Positions 1-9,300 of a stretch of 17,313 nucleotides of DNA are shown piece by piece. Both the position numbers and the translations under genes were made by a program. The stretch lies in assembly GCA_002427325.1 (NCBI GenBank), contig DIQS01000058.1, forward strand, positions 603-17,915, in the 5' to 3' direction. The DNA comes from Cloacimonetes bacterium UBA5456. Lineage in GTDB: Bacteria > Cloacimonadota > Cloacimonadia > Cloacimonadales > Cloacimonadaceae. Below the pieces are notes generated by a model. The model did no database searches and was not told where the DNA came from. It was given only the letters and a program-made list of their open reading frames with translations. The stretch's first letter is position 1. Each line of letters begins with the position of its first letter.

Positions 1-2300
1 ACTCCCCCACAATCGGTTCTTGGAATGAAATCATGCTCAATACTCCTGTGAGCATCCCCACCAGCGGCGAGCTCTGGATCGGCTATGAAAGCAATACCCA
101 AACAGGACACCCCGCCGGTTGCGACAACGGCCCTGCCATAAATGGTAAAGGGAACATGATCAATTTGGGCGGCTGGGACACGCTTATAGGCATTGCTCCA
201 TCGCTTAACTATAACTGGTTTATCCAAGCTTATGTGGATCACGATGCACGCGCGCTGACCTTTGCAGATCAGCAGCAGATATGTGAACCGGTAGCACAGA
301 CAAATGTAAGCGGCAACGCTCGCAGCATTTTAGAGCTCAGTATGGATAGTAAGCTCACGCCCGTCACCGGGGAAATCACCGGCGAGACCCGCTCGCTTAC
401 GGGATATAATCTCTATCGTAATAACGCTCTTCTCGCCAATATCAGCGGAAGTGCAGAGCTCATTTATGTCGATACAGTCACAAACTTCGGCAGCTATTCA
501 TACACTGTTACAGCCGTCTATGACAATGGCGAATCCGCCCCCGAAGGACCGGTTGAAATAACGATTGACGAGCTTGAGCCTCCCACCGATCTAAGTGCTG
601 TGGTGAATCTCAATACTGTGTCTTTGACTTGGTCAAATCCTACTCCTTCGCTGGATGGCGAATGGATTTCTTGGTCAGATAACGAAACTGTTGGGAATAG
701 CATCGGAACCGGTAGCGCCGCATCCTTTGAAGTTGCACACCGCTATGCCGTAAGCGACCTCGTGAGCCATGTGGGCGGACGCATCGCCAAGGTGATGATA
801 GCTCCCGGTTATGCAGACTGTGTCTATACCATCAAAGTGTGGACGGGCGGCAACTCCAGCAGCCCGGGTAATCTCATGACTACTCAGGTTCTTGAGAACC
901 CTCAAGTCGGCGTTTGGAACACCATTGTCCTCAATAACCCGGTTGAGATCCTTGCCGGTCAGGAACTGTGGATTGGCTACCATGTTAATACGCAAGGCGG
1001 ACACCCTGCCGGCTGCGATCATGGCCCCATGATTTCCGGAAAAGGGAATATGATGAACATGGGCGGTTGGACAACCCTCGACGCCGTGGCCTCCAGCCTC
1101 ACTTATAACTGGCAGATCCAAGGACTCGTTGTCCAAACCAGAGATGGAAAGAACATCGAAAGCCCGATCTTGGTAGATAGTCAAAACACGAGCCCGATGA
1201 GCACGCTCAGCCTCGCTCAGATATCCCCCCAGAAAGACCGTGATGTTGTGCTAACAGGATATAAAGTCTATAGAGATGGCGCACAAATCACTACAATCAA
1301 CGACCCTGATGCCACCTTCTTCTTCCAAAATTCAGTGGCTAACGGTACTTATTTATATGGCGTAAGTGCTGTGTATAACACTGGTGAATCAAGCCCTGCA
1401 ACCATTCAGGTGACGGTTAATATTGCCTTGGAAGATGCAGTCTTTACAGATAGCTTCGAAGAATATGCAGACTTTGCCACCGCCTTTGAGCCTTGGACGC
1501 TGATAGACCAAGATGGAAGCTTAAGTTATAGCATTTCCAATATTGAATTCCCCGGTAACGGCTCGGCATTTGCCTATATGATCTTCAATCCTACGCAGAC
1601 TGTGCCTCAGATCATCGAACCTCTGGCATACGAAGGAAACAAGATGGCTGCATCCTTTGCCGCGCAAACCCCGCCAAACAATGACTACCTGATCACACCT
1701 CGTATCCAATTGGGAACCAATAGCGCAATCAAGTTCTATGCACGCTCACACACTGCGACCTATGGACTTGAACGCTTCAAAGTTGGCGTATCGACCTTGC
1801 CCGACCCATTGATCACGAGTGAATATAACTATATCTCCGGCGATGATTATTTACAAGCTCCGGCAAACTGGACTGAGTATTACTTTGATCTCAGCAGCTA
1901 TGACAAACAGCAGGTTTACATAACAATCCGTTGCATATCTGATGATGCCTTCGTATTCTATGTCGATAACTTCGCAGTTCATACGCACACTACTTCCACT
2001 GAAGATGAGTTCACACCAATTGCTGTCACTCAGCTTGCGGGCAACTACCCCAATCCATTCAACCCTGAAACCACTATTTCCTACAGCATGAAGGAAGCAG
2101 GCTCTGTCAGCATCGACATCTATAATGTCAAAGGCCAATTGGTTAAACACTTGGTCAATGGCGAGATGACTGCCGGCAAGCACAGCATTGTGTGGAATGG
2201 GCGAGATGACAATAACCACGCTGTATCTTCCGGTGTATATTTCTATAAGATGAACTCCGGCATATACAGCTCGACCAAGAAAATGATCATGATGAAATAG
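1..2300 (+). CDS. Multidomain exported protein with Fn3, choice-of-anchor J and type IX sorting domains, 5' truncated by window edge
   Basis: The reading frame is already open at the left edge (first full codon at base 3), so the Met at 33 is internal and the true start lies outside. In order I see: the end of a beta module I call A (to about 245), the later strands of an Fn3 domain (390-570), the first strands of another Fn3 (574-650), a full module A (about 657-1137), the rest of that Fn3 (1240-1425), a choice-of-anchor J / cleaved-adhesin-like domain (1436-1990) and a C-terminal sorting tail (2030-2300) with NYPNPFNPETTISY and SSGVYFYKM. The tail predicts export and surface anchoring or release through type IX secretion. 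The last 750 codons are paralogous to the C-terminus of the protein at 3369-10640, so the missing N-terminus may be a C10 peptidase; that is inference. No catalytic residues are visible here. A terminator follows 16 bases after the stop. Confidence 0.9.
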   Translation, partial: SPTIGSWNEIMLNTPVSIPTSGELWIGYESNTQTGHPAGCDNGPAINGKGNMINLGGWDTLIGIAPSLNYNWFIQAYVDHDARALTFADQQQICEPVAQTNVSGNARSILELSMDSKLTPVTGEITGETRSLTGYNLYRNNALLANISGSAELIYVDTVTNFGSYSYTVTAVYDNGESAPEGPVEITIDELEPPTDLSAVVNLNTVSLTWSNPTPSLDGEWISWSDNETVGNSIGTGSAASFEVAHRYAVSDLVSHVGGRIAKVMIAPGYADCVYTIKVWTGGNSSSPGNLMTTQVLENPQVGVWNTIVLNNPVEILAGQELWIGYHVNTQGGHPAGCDHGPMISGKGNMMNMGGWTTLDAVASSLTYNWQIQGLVVQTRDGKNIESPILVDSQNTSPMSTLSLAQISPQKDRDVVLTGYKVYRDGAQITTINDPDATFFFQNSVANGTYLYGVSAVYNTGESSPATIQVTVNIALEDAVFTDSFEEYADFATAFEPWTLIDQDGSLSYSISNIEFPGNGSAFAYMIFNPTQTVPQIIEPLAYEGNKMAASFAAQTPPNNDYLITPRIQLGTNSAIKFYARSHTATYGLERFKVGVSTLPDPLITSEYNYISGDDYLQAPANWTEYYFDLSSYDKQQVYITIRCISDDAFVFYVDNFAVHTHTTSTEDEFTPIAVTQLAGNYPNPFNPETTISYSMKEAGSVSIDIYNVKGQLVKHLVNGEMTAGKHSIVWNGRDDNNHAVSSGVYFYKMNSGIYSSTKKMIMMK
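657..1137 (+). repeat. Beta module A, complete copy nested inside an Fn3 domain
   Basis: This coding repeat of about 160 residues starts with WISW and ends with NWQIQGLV. Hallmarks shared with the copies at 6810-7293 and 8652-9135 and the partial copy at 1-245 are 'FxVAHRY', 'CxYTxKxWTG', 'LWIGYxxNTQxG', 'PAGCDxGP', 'GKGNM' and a closing 'YNWxIQ'. I do not recognise a named family. Two Cys residues recur at fixed motif positions in the complete copies, which would suit a disulfide in an exported domain. Confidence 0.7.
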
Positions 2301-2347
2301 TATCAAATAACGATAGAAAGAGGAGCTGCTAAGGTGGCTCCTCTTTT
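1430..2347 (+). repeat. Long direct repeat, copy 1 (3' gene end plus terminator)
   Basis: This segment is repeated at 9770-10687 in the same orientation, with long identical stretches and only scattered substitutions. It covers the choice-of-anchor J domain, the sorting tail, the stop codon and the terminator hairpin. Similarity stops at the end of the terminator T-run, so the shared unit ends with the transcription unit. Confidence 0.85.
2317..2347 (+). terminator. Intrinsic terminator of the first gene
   Basis: A 10-bp perfect stem (AAAGAGGAGC at 2317-2326 with GCTCCTCTTT at 2337-2346) surrounds a 10-base loop and runs into a short T-tract. It lies 16 bases past the stop codon and has a close duplicate at 10658-10687. 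Confidence 0.85.
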
Positions 2348-2670
2348 GTGTTCATGCAGAATGTAGCTATGGGCAATTATGGGGATTTGGGGAGCGTCAG
2401 CATTTGGGATTTGGGGCGCAAAGTATTAGTAACACGGCTATAGCCGGCCGTCAACGTGGACTTCAGTCCAAGTCTAATGACTGTGTCCAAGGCGCACACT
2501 GCCGCCGGCGGTATCGTAAGGTCCTCGTTGCGGCGAGCGGCAGGAAGAGTTTGTTCGCTGCGCTCACTTTTGCTTGGAAGTGCAGCGCACGATTTTTTGG
2601 GATTCATGGGCAAAGGGGCCTTGCCCGACCAAATAGAAAGCTACGCAGCCCCGTCACTGCAGCAAGTGTT

Positions 2671-2729
2671 GGATTCGACAGGTCCCCGTGTCGAGTATTT
2701 TTTAGTGCAAACGGGGACCTTTGTAATCC
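2671..2729. repeat. Extended inverted repeat able to form a strong hairpin
   Basis: AGGTCCCCGT at 2680-2689 is perfectly complementary to ACGGGGACCT at 2711-2720 around a 21-base loop. After a 4x4 mismatched internal loop, GGATT (2671-2675) pairs with AATCC (2725-2729). No T-run follows on the plus strand, so it does not look like a simple terminator. The loop contains a T-rich stretch. Its function is unknown. Confidence 0.65.
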
Positions 2730-2801
2730 ACCAAGCCGGATGAATCCAGCGCTACGAACACTTTACACACCATGCTGTTCATCCTGTATAGTGCGAAGCT
2801 T

Positions 2802-2836
2802 CTCGTAACTCGTAGCTCGTAACTCGTAGCTCGTAG
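2802..2836. repeat. Tandem heptamer repeat, five copies of CTCGTA(A/G)
   Basis: Five head-to-tail units of seven bases read CTCGTAA, CTCGTAG, CTCGTAA, CTCGTAG, CTCGTAG. Only the seventh base varies (A or G). The array lies in non-coding DNA at the change from the GC-richer to the AT-rich part of the intergenic region. Confidence 0.9.
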
Positions 2837-3063
2837 CTAATTTATCCCCTAACAAATCCCTAAGTAACTCAAATCTAATCAGGTTTACATAACATGGTTA
2901 TGCTTAATATCTTTTTCAAAATTATTTCAGGCTTCATTTATCAGCCACTTACACGACTGAGCAAAAAATTAGTTGCTCATTTTGTCACCGTTTTTCGATT
3001 TTGGCCCCCTATAGGTAAGTAGAGAGCAATGAAATTCAAAAATGATTTTTCTTTGCGCTCAAA

Positions 3064-3296
3064 TGTTAAGAGTTTAAGTCGGCAAGCAAAGCCTCTGCAG
3101 AAGCCACGGGGCGAAGCTGCGTGTATTCATCTCGCCTTGCTTGATCGACATTCTCCTAATTAAAGCCGCAGGATTAAACTTCAAGATAAAACTTGACATA
3201 ATCCTCGCTTGCTATATCCCTTGCATTATCGTCTGAGTAGTGCCATGAGCGAGACATGATAATCCGCGCCTTGCTTGCTGACTTAAACTCTTAACA
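3064..3296. mobile_element. 233-bp element with 26-bp terminal inverted repeats, MITE-like
   Basis: The left end at 3064-3089 begins TGTTAAGAGTTTAAGTC. The right end at 3271-3296 finishes GACTTAAACTCTTAACA. They are inverted copies of one another at 25 of 26 positions. Between them lie about 180 bp without a gene, including a hairpin (ATTATCGTCT at 3225-3234 with AGAC..GATAAT at 3252-3263) and an imperfect internal direct repeat ('GACAT..AATCC..GCTTGCT' near 3195 and 3253). The flanks show no convincing target-site duplication. A non-autonomous mobile element (MITE) fits; a conserved regulatory or structured RNA element is the alternative. Halves of a decayed copy flank the minus-strand gene. 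Confidence 0.6.
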
Positions 3297-3310
3297 AACA
3301 TAAGTGAACA

Positions 3311-3341
3311 TTGTGAATCCCGATAGTGTGATATTTATAAT
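3311..3341 (+). promoter_or_regulatory. Candidate promoter of the 2423-aa C10 peptidase gene
   Basis: A perfect TATAAT (3336-3341) lies 27 bases before the ATG. The best -35 is TTGTGA (3311-3316) with a long 19-base spacer. Transcription would start near 3348, giving a leader of about 20 bases that contains the Shine-Dalgarno AAGAGG (3357-3362). The -10 is convincing; the -35 is weak. Confidence 0.45.
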
Positions 3342-3368
3342 AAATTAAAATTAGATAAGAGGTTTGTC

Positions 3369-6300
3369 ATGAAAAAAGCTGTAATCTTTGCTTTATTTAT
3401 CATCGCTCTGAACTTTATGTGGGCAGAATTGATAAACGAAGACATTGCAGGTTCTGTAGCACAAAAGTTTTATGAACACGTGAGCAAAAGCTCCGGCATG
3501 CTGTCGTCCATCAAGGTCTATTCCTATGATGCCGCTTTACCGGATTTATATGTGGTGAGTTTTGATCCCATGGGCTATGTGTTGGTGGCGGCTGACGACA
3601 GATCAGCACCCATCTTGGGCTATGCGATGAATTCCCTTTTCCCGCTTGATGATCTGCCTGCGCATATTGATTGGTATCTCAGTCAATATAGCAGGAGCAT
3701 GGCGGAGATTCGACAGCATCCCGAGTGGCTAAAAGACCCCAACTGGGAAAAACTGATCGATCTGGACTTTTCGGAGTACGACTTTAGCCGCAATGTTTCG
3801 CCTCTCTGCGCAACGACTTGGGATCAAAATTGGCCATATAACTCGATGTGTCCCGCGGATTCAGAGGGATCAGGCGGCAGGGTTTATGCCGGATGCGTGG
3901 CAACAACCATGGCGCAGATTATGAAAAAGTGGAATCATCCGCCGCAAGGGCAAGGCTCTCACTCCTATAACGCAACGGGCTATGGAACTCAAACGGCAAA
4001 CTTCGGAAATACAACATATAATTGGCAAAACATGCCCAATAGCATCACACAGGTAAACACGAACATATCCACTCTCATATATCACTGCGGTGTGGCGGTT
4101 GATATGGACTATTCACCCGATGGTAGCGGGGCATACATAGTAGATGCCCGAGATGCAATGGTGAACTATTTTAGGTATCACGAAAGTGCTCATGCTTCTT
4201 CTGCAAGCTCCTTTAGTGCAGCGAATTGGGCAACAAAGCTGAGGACAGACTTGGATGCCTCGCGCCCGATAATCTATCAGGGAGTGGGCTCAGCAGGCGG
4301 GCATGCCTTCGTGCTGGATGGATATCAGGGGACAGACTACTTTCACTTCAACTGGGGCTGGAGCGGCTATTATGACGGCTATTTCTATCTGAATAACCTC
4401 AACCCGGGTTCATACGACTTTTCGCAATATCAGGCGGCAATCACAAGCATCTACCCCGTTGTGACATATCAAAACGACTTGGCAGCAACAGCGATCTCCG
4501 GCGAGCAAATGCCGGTGGAAGGACAGCAAAGCAGCTATCAAGTGACCGTTGAAAACATGGGACTAAACTCTCAAACTAACTATACCGTTCAGCTTTATCG
4601 GGATAATGGAGTGCTGCTGAGTAGCGTCTCCGGTAATAGCATTTCAGCCGGTGCAACTATCACTTATACCCTGAATTGGACTCCCGATGTGACGGGAACG
4701 CACGTTCTCTATGGCAAGGTAAACTTGAGCACAGACCAAAATCCTGATAATAATGTCACCGGCGATCTTGATATCCAAATACTCTCGGCAGACAACATCG
4801 TGATTCAGCTTGGTAATGGCACGTCCAGTAATGATATCACCTCCGCACCAACGCCTTACGGGACTTGGTATAAAGCTTTTCGTCAGCAATATCTCATCTT
4901 GAGTTCGGAGCTGAGCGCGGCAGGTGCTGCGGCAGGAGACCTCTCCGCTTTGGGCTTCAATGTGGCAAATGTCAACAACTGCTCTGCCATGCCCAATTAT
5001 ACGATCAGACTAAAAACGACCAACCTCAGCGTCTTGAGCAGTAGTTTTGAAACAGGAAACTATCAAACGGTGTGCCAATACACTGAATATCTGCCGTCCA
5101 ATGGCTGGAATACACACATCTTTCAGAGCCCCTTTATTTGGGACGGAGTGTCAAACATCCTCGTGGATATCTCCGCCGATGTTATTCCCGGCTCATATAC
5201 CCAAAATGCTTCGGTGTATTATACCCCCACTTCGTTTAATAGCTGTCTGCGCTTCCAAAGTGATAGCACAAACGGTATAAACGGAACTACAGGCACGCTC
5301 TCTACAAATCGTGCCAATATGAAACTGATTTCCACTTCTTCGGCGACAGAGGTGACGATCGGCAGCGGAGTGGCAAATTATTACATGCCCGTGAACGCTT
5401 ATTACGGCTATTCCTATGCTCAGATGCTTTATAAGGCTGATGAGATTGGGGTTAGCGGACAGCAGATTGTTAAGCTCGCCTATCACTGGAATGGTGTGGG
5501 TGCTGCAGTTAATTCTACCGCGTGGACGATTTATATGGGTAATACCAATAAAACTGCATTCGCAAACACTTCAGATTGGATAGATATCAATGACCTTACT
5601 CAGGTGTATCAAGGCACGGTTAATATCCCTGCTGAAAATAGGTGGATAGAAATTGAGCTGGCTGTCCCCTTTGAATATAACTCAAATCAAAATCTTGTTA
5701 TAGCTGTTCATGAAGGCCAGCAGGGCTATGATAGCAATGCCATGTACTTCTATAATACGAGCAGCACAAGCGGACGCTCGCTGCGTTGCCAGAGTGATAG
5801 CTCTAATCCTAATCCTGCCCAGCCGCCTACAGGATCGCTTATGGCGGCATATCCCAATATCAAGATGACCTTTGAGGAAGTCTCACAAACGCCTGTGCTC
5901 GCAATCGTCCCGAATGTGCAGGAATGGGACTTTGCTCATCAAGCAAAAGATAGCATCAGCACAAAAGAATTCACGATCTATAACAATGGCTCGGGCACGC
6001 TTACGCTGAATAACGTCTCGGTATCCGGCACGGGTTTTGCCTTGCAAGATGCTTTTGTGCCCACAACGCTGGGGTACTCTGAATCTGTTGATATCACTGT
6101 GGTCTATAATCCTACTGCAGCAGGCAACTATGAAGGCACGCTCTTGATCACATCCAGCCATGGAAGCCGCACGGTCAATTTGCTCGGTTCTTGTTATGAT
6201 CCTGTCATCAGTCAGTTCCCCTTCTTTGAAGGCTTTGAGCTGGGAAACACTAATGGCTCAACGGCGATCACTCAGTGGGAACAGATTCTCGGAACGCAAT

Positions 6301-9300
6301 ATGGCGGCCAATATTGGACTGCAAATAGCACACAAACTAACTATAACCGCACACCCAGATCGGGAGATTGGAACATAACGCTACGCTATGAGGGTGAGTC
6401 TACGCTGATGCGCCCTATCATGCTCGAAGGCGGGCAGAGCTTTAGCCTTGAGTTTTGGGCTCGACAAGACGCCACAACAGGTGCAACAATCAAGGCAGTC
6501 TTGGGCACAAACCCTGAGTTGAGCGGAAACCTCATTCAAATTGTCCAGCCTACTAATGTTCTCAATGGGGATTATCAGCAGTTCTATGGCGAGTTTGTTG
6601 TGCCTCAGTCGGGACTGTATTACATTGGTATCTATGCTAATGTGAACCATATTCCGTGGTATATCAGCCTCGACGATATCACCATAGACCGCAGTAATGC
6701 CAGCGAAGTGCTTGTCCCGCCGAACAGCCTGCAAGCAACAGTTGCCGGCGCAAACGTCTCGCTTACTTGGAACGCTCCCGAAGACGTGCCGGATGATCCT
6801 GCCGATCCGCAGTGGATAACTTGGTGCGATGTAAATACCACTACCAACGCCATCGGCACCAATAGTGCAGTAGTGTTTGACGTGGCTCATCGCTATGATG
6901 CAAATGACCTTGCGGCTTTCCAAGGGCTCTCGGTCTCCAAGATGAAGTTTGTGCCAAACGAAGTGAATTGCACATACACTGCCAAGGTTTGGACGGGAAT
7001 AAATGCATCTGCTCCCAGCACACTTGTTTATAGCCAAGTTATCCCCTCGCCAATAATGGGAGCTTGGAACGAAGTTATCTTGAACAATCCTGTCCCCATC
7101 CCCGCTTCCGGCGAAATCTGGATTGGCTATGAAGTGAATACCCAAGGAGGCTACCCTGCCGTTTGCGACGGCGGCCCTCAAGTTGCCGGAAAAGGGAATA
7201 TGATGTATTTCAACAATCAGTGGATACAGCTTACCCAAGCCGGCGCAACACTGACCTATAACTGGTCTATCCAAGCCTATGTGGAAACTGTGGCACAATC
7301 TGCCCAAGCTCTTGCATATACTCCCATTCGGGAAGAACCAAGAGAGCTTGTGTTCGGCGCAAACTTCGATGTGAGACGCATTGATCTTGTGCCTTCTGAT
7401 CGCGCGCTGAACCGTGCTCAGCTTGGATATAAAGTTTATCGTGATAACAGCCTTATTGCGACTATCAATAACCCGGCAACGCTGAACTATCTCGATGTCG
7501 TGACGGCTGCCGGAGTGTATTCCTACACCGTCACCGCATACTATGATGGCGGTGAATCACTGCCTGCAGGCCCTGCTATTGCAGAAGTGACGCAAATCCC
7601 GATTCCTATCTTTGCCATCACGCCTGAAAGCCATGCTTTTGGGAACGTCTCTATCGGTGCAAACGCAAGTCAGCAGTTCACTGTCTCTAATGCCGGCACG
7701 GGAACGCTCACTATCAACTCTATCACCATCAGCGGCGCGATGATGAGCCTCGGAGCTTTGCCCACGCTTCCTGCCAACCTTGGCGCAGGTCAGAGCTTGA
7801 ACTTTAACGCCATCTATGCGCCTACGGCTTATGGACAGCATACCGGAACTATTTCTATCACTGACAACCTAAACCGAGTAGTGCATACCGTTGCGCTCAC
7901 CGGGATGGGTGTTGACGTGCTTTCTCCACCTACGAACCTGCAAGCTTCGGTGGAAGATTTTAGCGTGACGCTTAGCTGGAATGCGCCTGTGCGTGAGACT
8001 CTTGCAAGCATCGATAGTAGAGGCGATATCACGAGCCTCTCCTCTTTGCTTTTGGATGAAACGCGCGCTCGCACGGGATATAAGGTCTATCGCAATAACA
8101 ACCTGCTCACCACGATCAATAACCCCCAGACTCTAACTCATATCGATGAAGTGGATGCGGAGGGAGTCTATTCCTATAGCGTGACGGCGGTCTATGATAG
8201 CGGTGAATCTGCTGCTGCAGGTCCCGTGGAAGTAGAAGTTTCAGCACCCGCAGCCCCTGATTTTGCAATCACGCCCGAAAGTCATAACTTTGGTCAGGTG
8301 CATGTGGAGCAAAGCCGTAGCCAGCAATTCACCATCTCCAATGCAGGCGGAGGAACGCTCACGATCAATACTATCACCATCAACGGTGAGATGATGAGCC
8401 TCGACAGCTTGCCCACTCTCCCCACAGAACTTGATGCGGATGAAAACATCAGCTTTGAGGTCATCTATGCACCAACAGAGGAAGGAGCGCATGCAGGAAC
8501 GATCACCATCACCGACAACCTTGGCAGAGTATCCCACAGCGTGCAGCTCAGCGGAACAGGTGTTGATTTTAGCGATTTATATCCGCCCAGAAACCTGCGA
8601 GCAAACTTGGATGGAATGGATGTAAATCTATTTTGGAATGCACCTGCAATTGGTAATTGGATATTTAATTGCAATCCCGATGCAATCGGCAGCGCCTTCG
8701 GAACAAATAGCGCAGCAGTCTTTGACGTTGCGCATCGCCATGATACAAGTGCTCTGGCAGATTATTTGGGCAGTGCCATCACCAGAGTGCGCTTTGTGCC
8801 CCAAGAAGCCAATTGTATCTATACCATCAAGATCTGGACAGGAATCTATCCTGATGCACCTTCCGCTCTTGTTTACAGCCAAGTGGTACACTCCCCCACA
8901 ATCGGTTCTTGGAATACAATCTTGCTCGACACTCCTGTGAGCATCTCCGCCCACACCGATCTCTGGATCGGCTATGAATGCGATACCCAAACGGGATACC
9001 CGGCGGGTTGCGATGACGGTTCGCCTTTTAACGGATCTGGCAACATGATTAATATGGGCGGCTGGAGCACGCTTTTTGAGCTTTCTCCGTCGCATAACAA
9101 TAACTGGCTTATCCAAGCTTATGTAGATCATAGTGCGCGCGCGCTTGTGTTTGCAGATCAGCAACAGACATGCGAGCCGGTGGTGCAGACGGATATCAGC
9201 GGCAACGCTCGCAGCATTTTAGAGCTCAACGTGGTTAATAATCCCACGCCAACAAGCGGGGAAATCTCCGGTGAGACACGCGAGCTCATCGGATTTAATC

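Larger units (their letters stand above)
2348..3063. other. Non-coding intergenic stretch, GC-richer first half
   Basis: I find no convincing gene in this stretch. Open frames at 2404-2808 (+) and 2377-2613 (-) overlap each other, lack ribosome binding sites and have low-complexity Arg/Ser/Ala-rich translations. The half up to about 2760 is visibly GC-richer than the AT-rich half that follows. It contains a direct repeat GGGATTTGGGG (2382-2392 and 2406-2416), a small palindrome TGGACTTCAGTCCA (2457-2470), GGGCAA/TTGCCC (2608-2626) and the large inverted repeat listed separately. The density of small inverted repeats suggests an interspersed non-coding repeat or a structured RNA rather than a gene. 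Confidence 0.5.

Noticed and set aside
675..1184. 169-codon open frame on the minus strand
   Set aside because: It is antisense to module A of the first gene. Similar shadow frames appear opposite the other module A copies, which shows they follow from the plus-strand repeat.
2404..2808. 134-codon plus-strand frame and overlapping frames in the intergenic region (2377-2613 minus, 2456-2743 plus)
   Set aside because: There is no ribosome binding site, the starts are poor or non-ATG, the translations are low in complexity, and the frames mutually overlap. The area has many inverted repeats typical of non-coding DNA.
2802..2836. Heptamer array considered as a CRISPR-like repeat
   Set aside because: The units are directly adjacent with no spacers and are far too short for CRISPR repeats. 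No cas genes are present.
3007..3019. CCCTATAGGTAAG at 3007-3019 and its reverse complement at 17268-17280
   Set aside because: It is only 13 bases with no similarity outside. A match of this length is expected by chance a few times in a window of this size.
6381..7307. 308-codon open frame on the minus strand
   Set aside because: It lies wholly inside the giant peptidase gene, whose plus-strand frame has clear domain homology. The translation has no signal, domain or ribosome binding site and is a codon-usage shadow.
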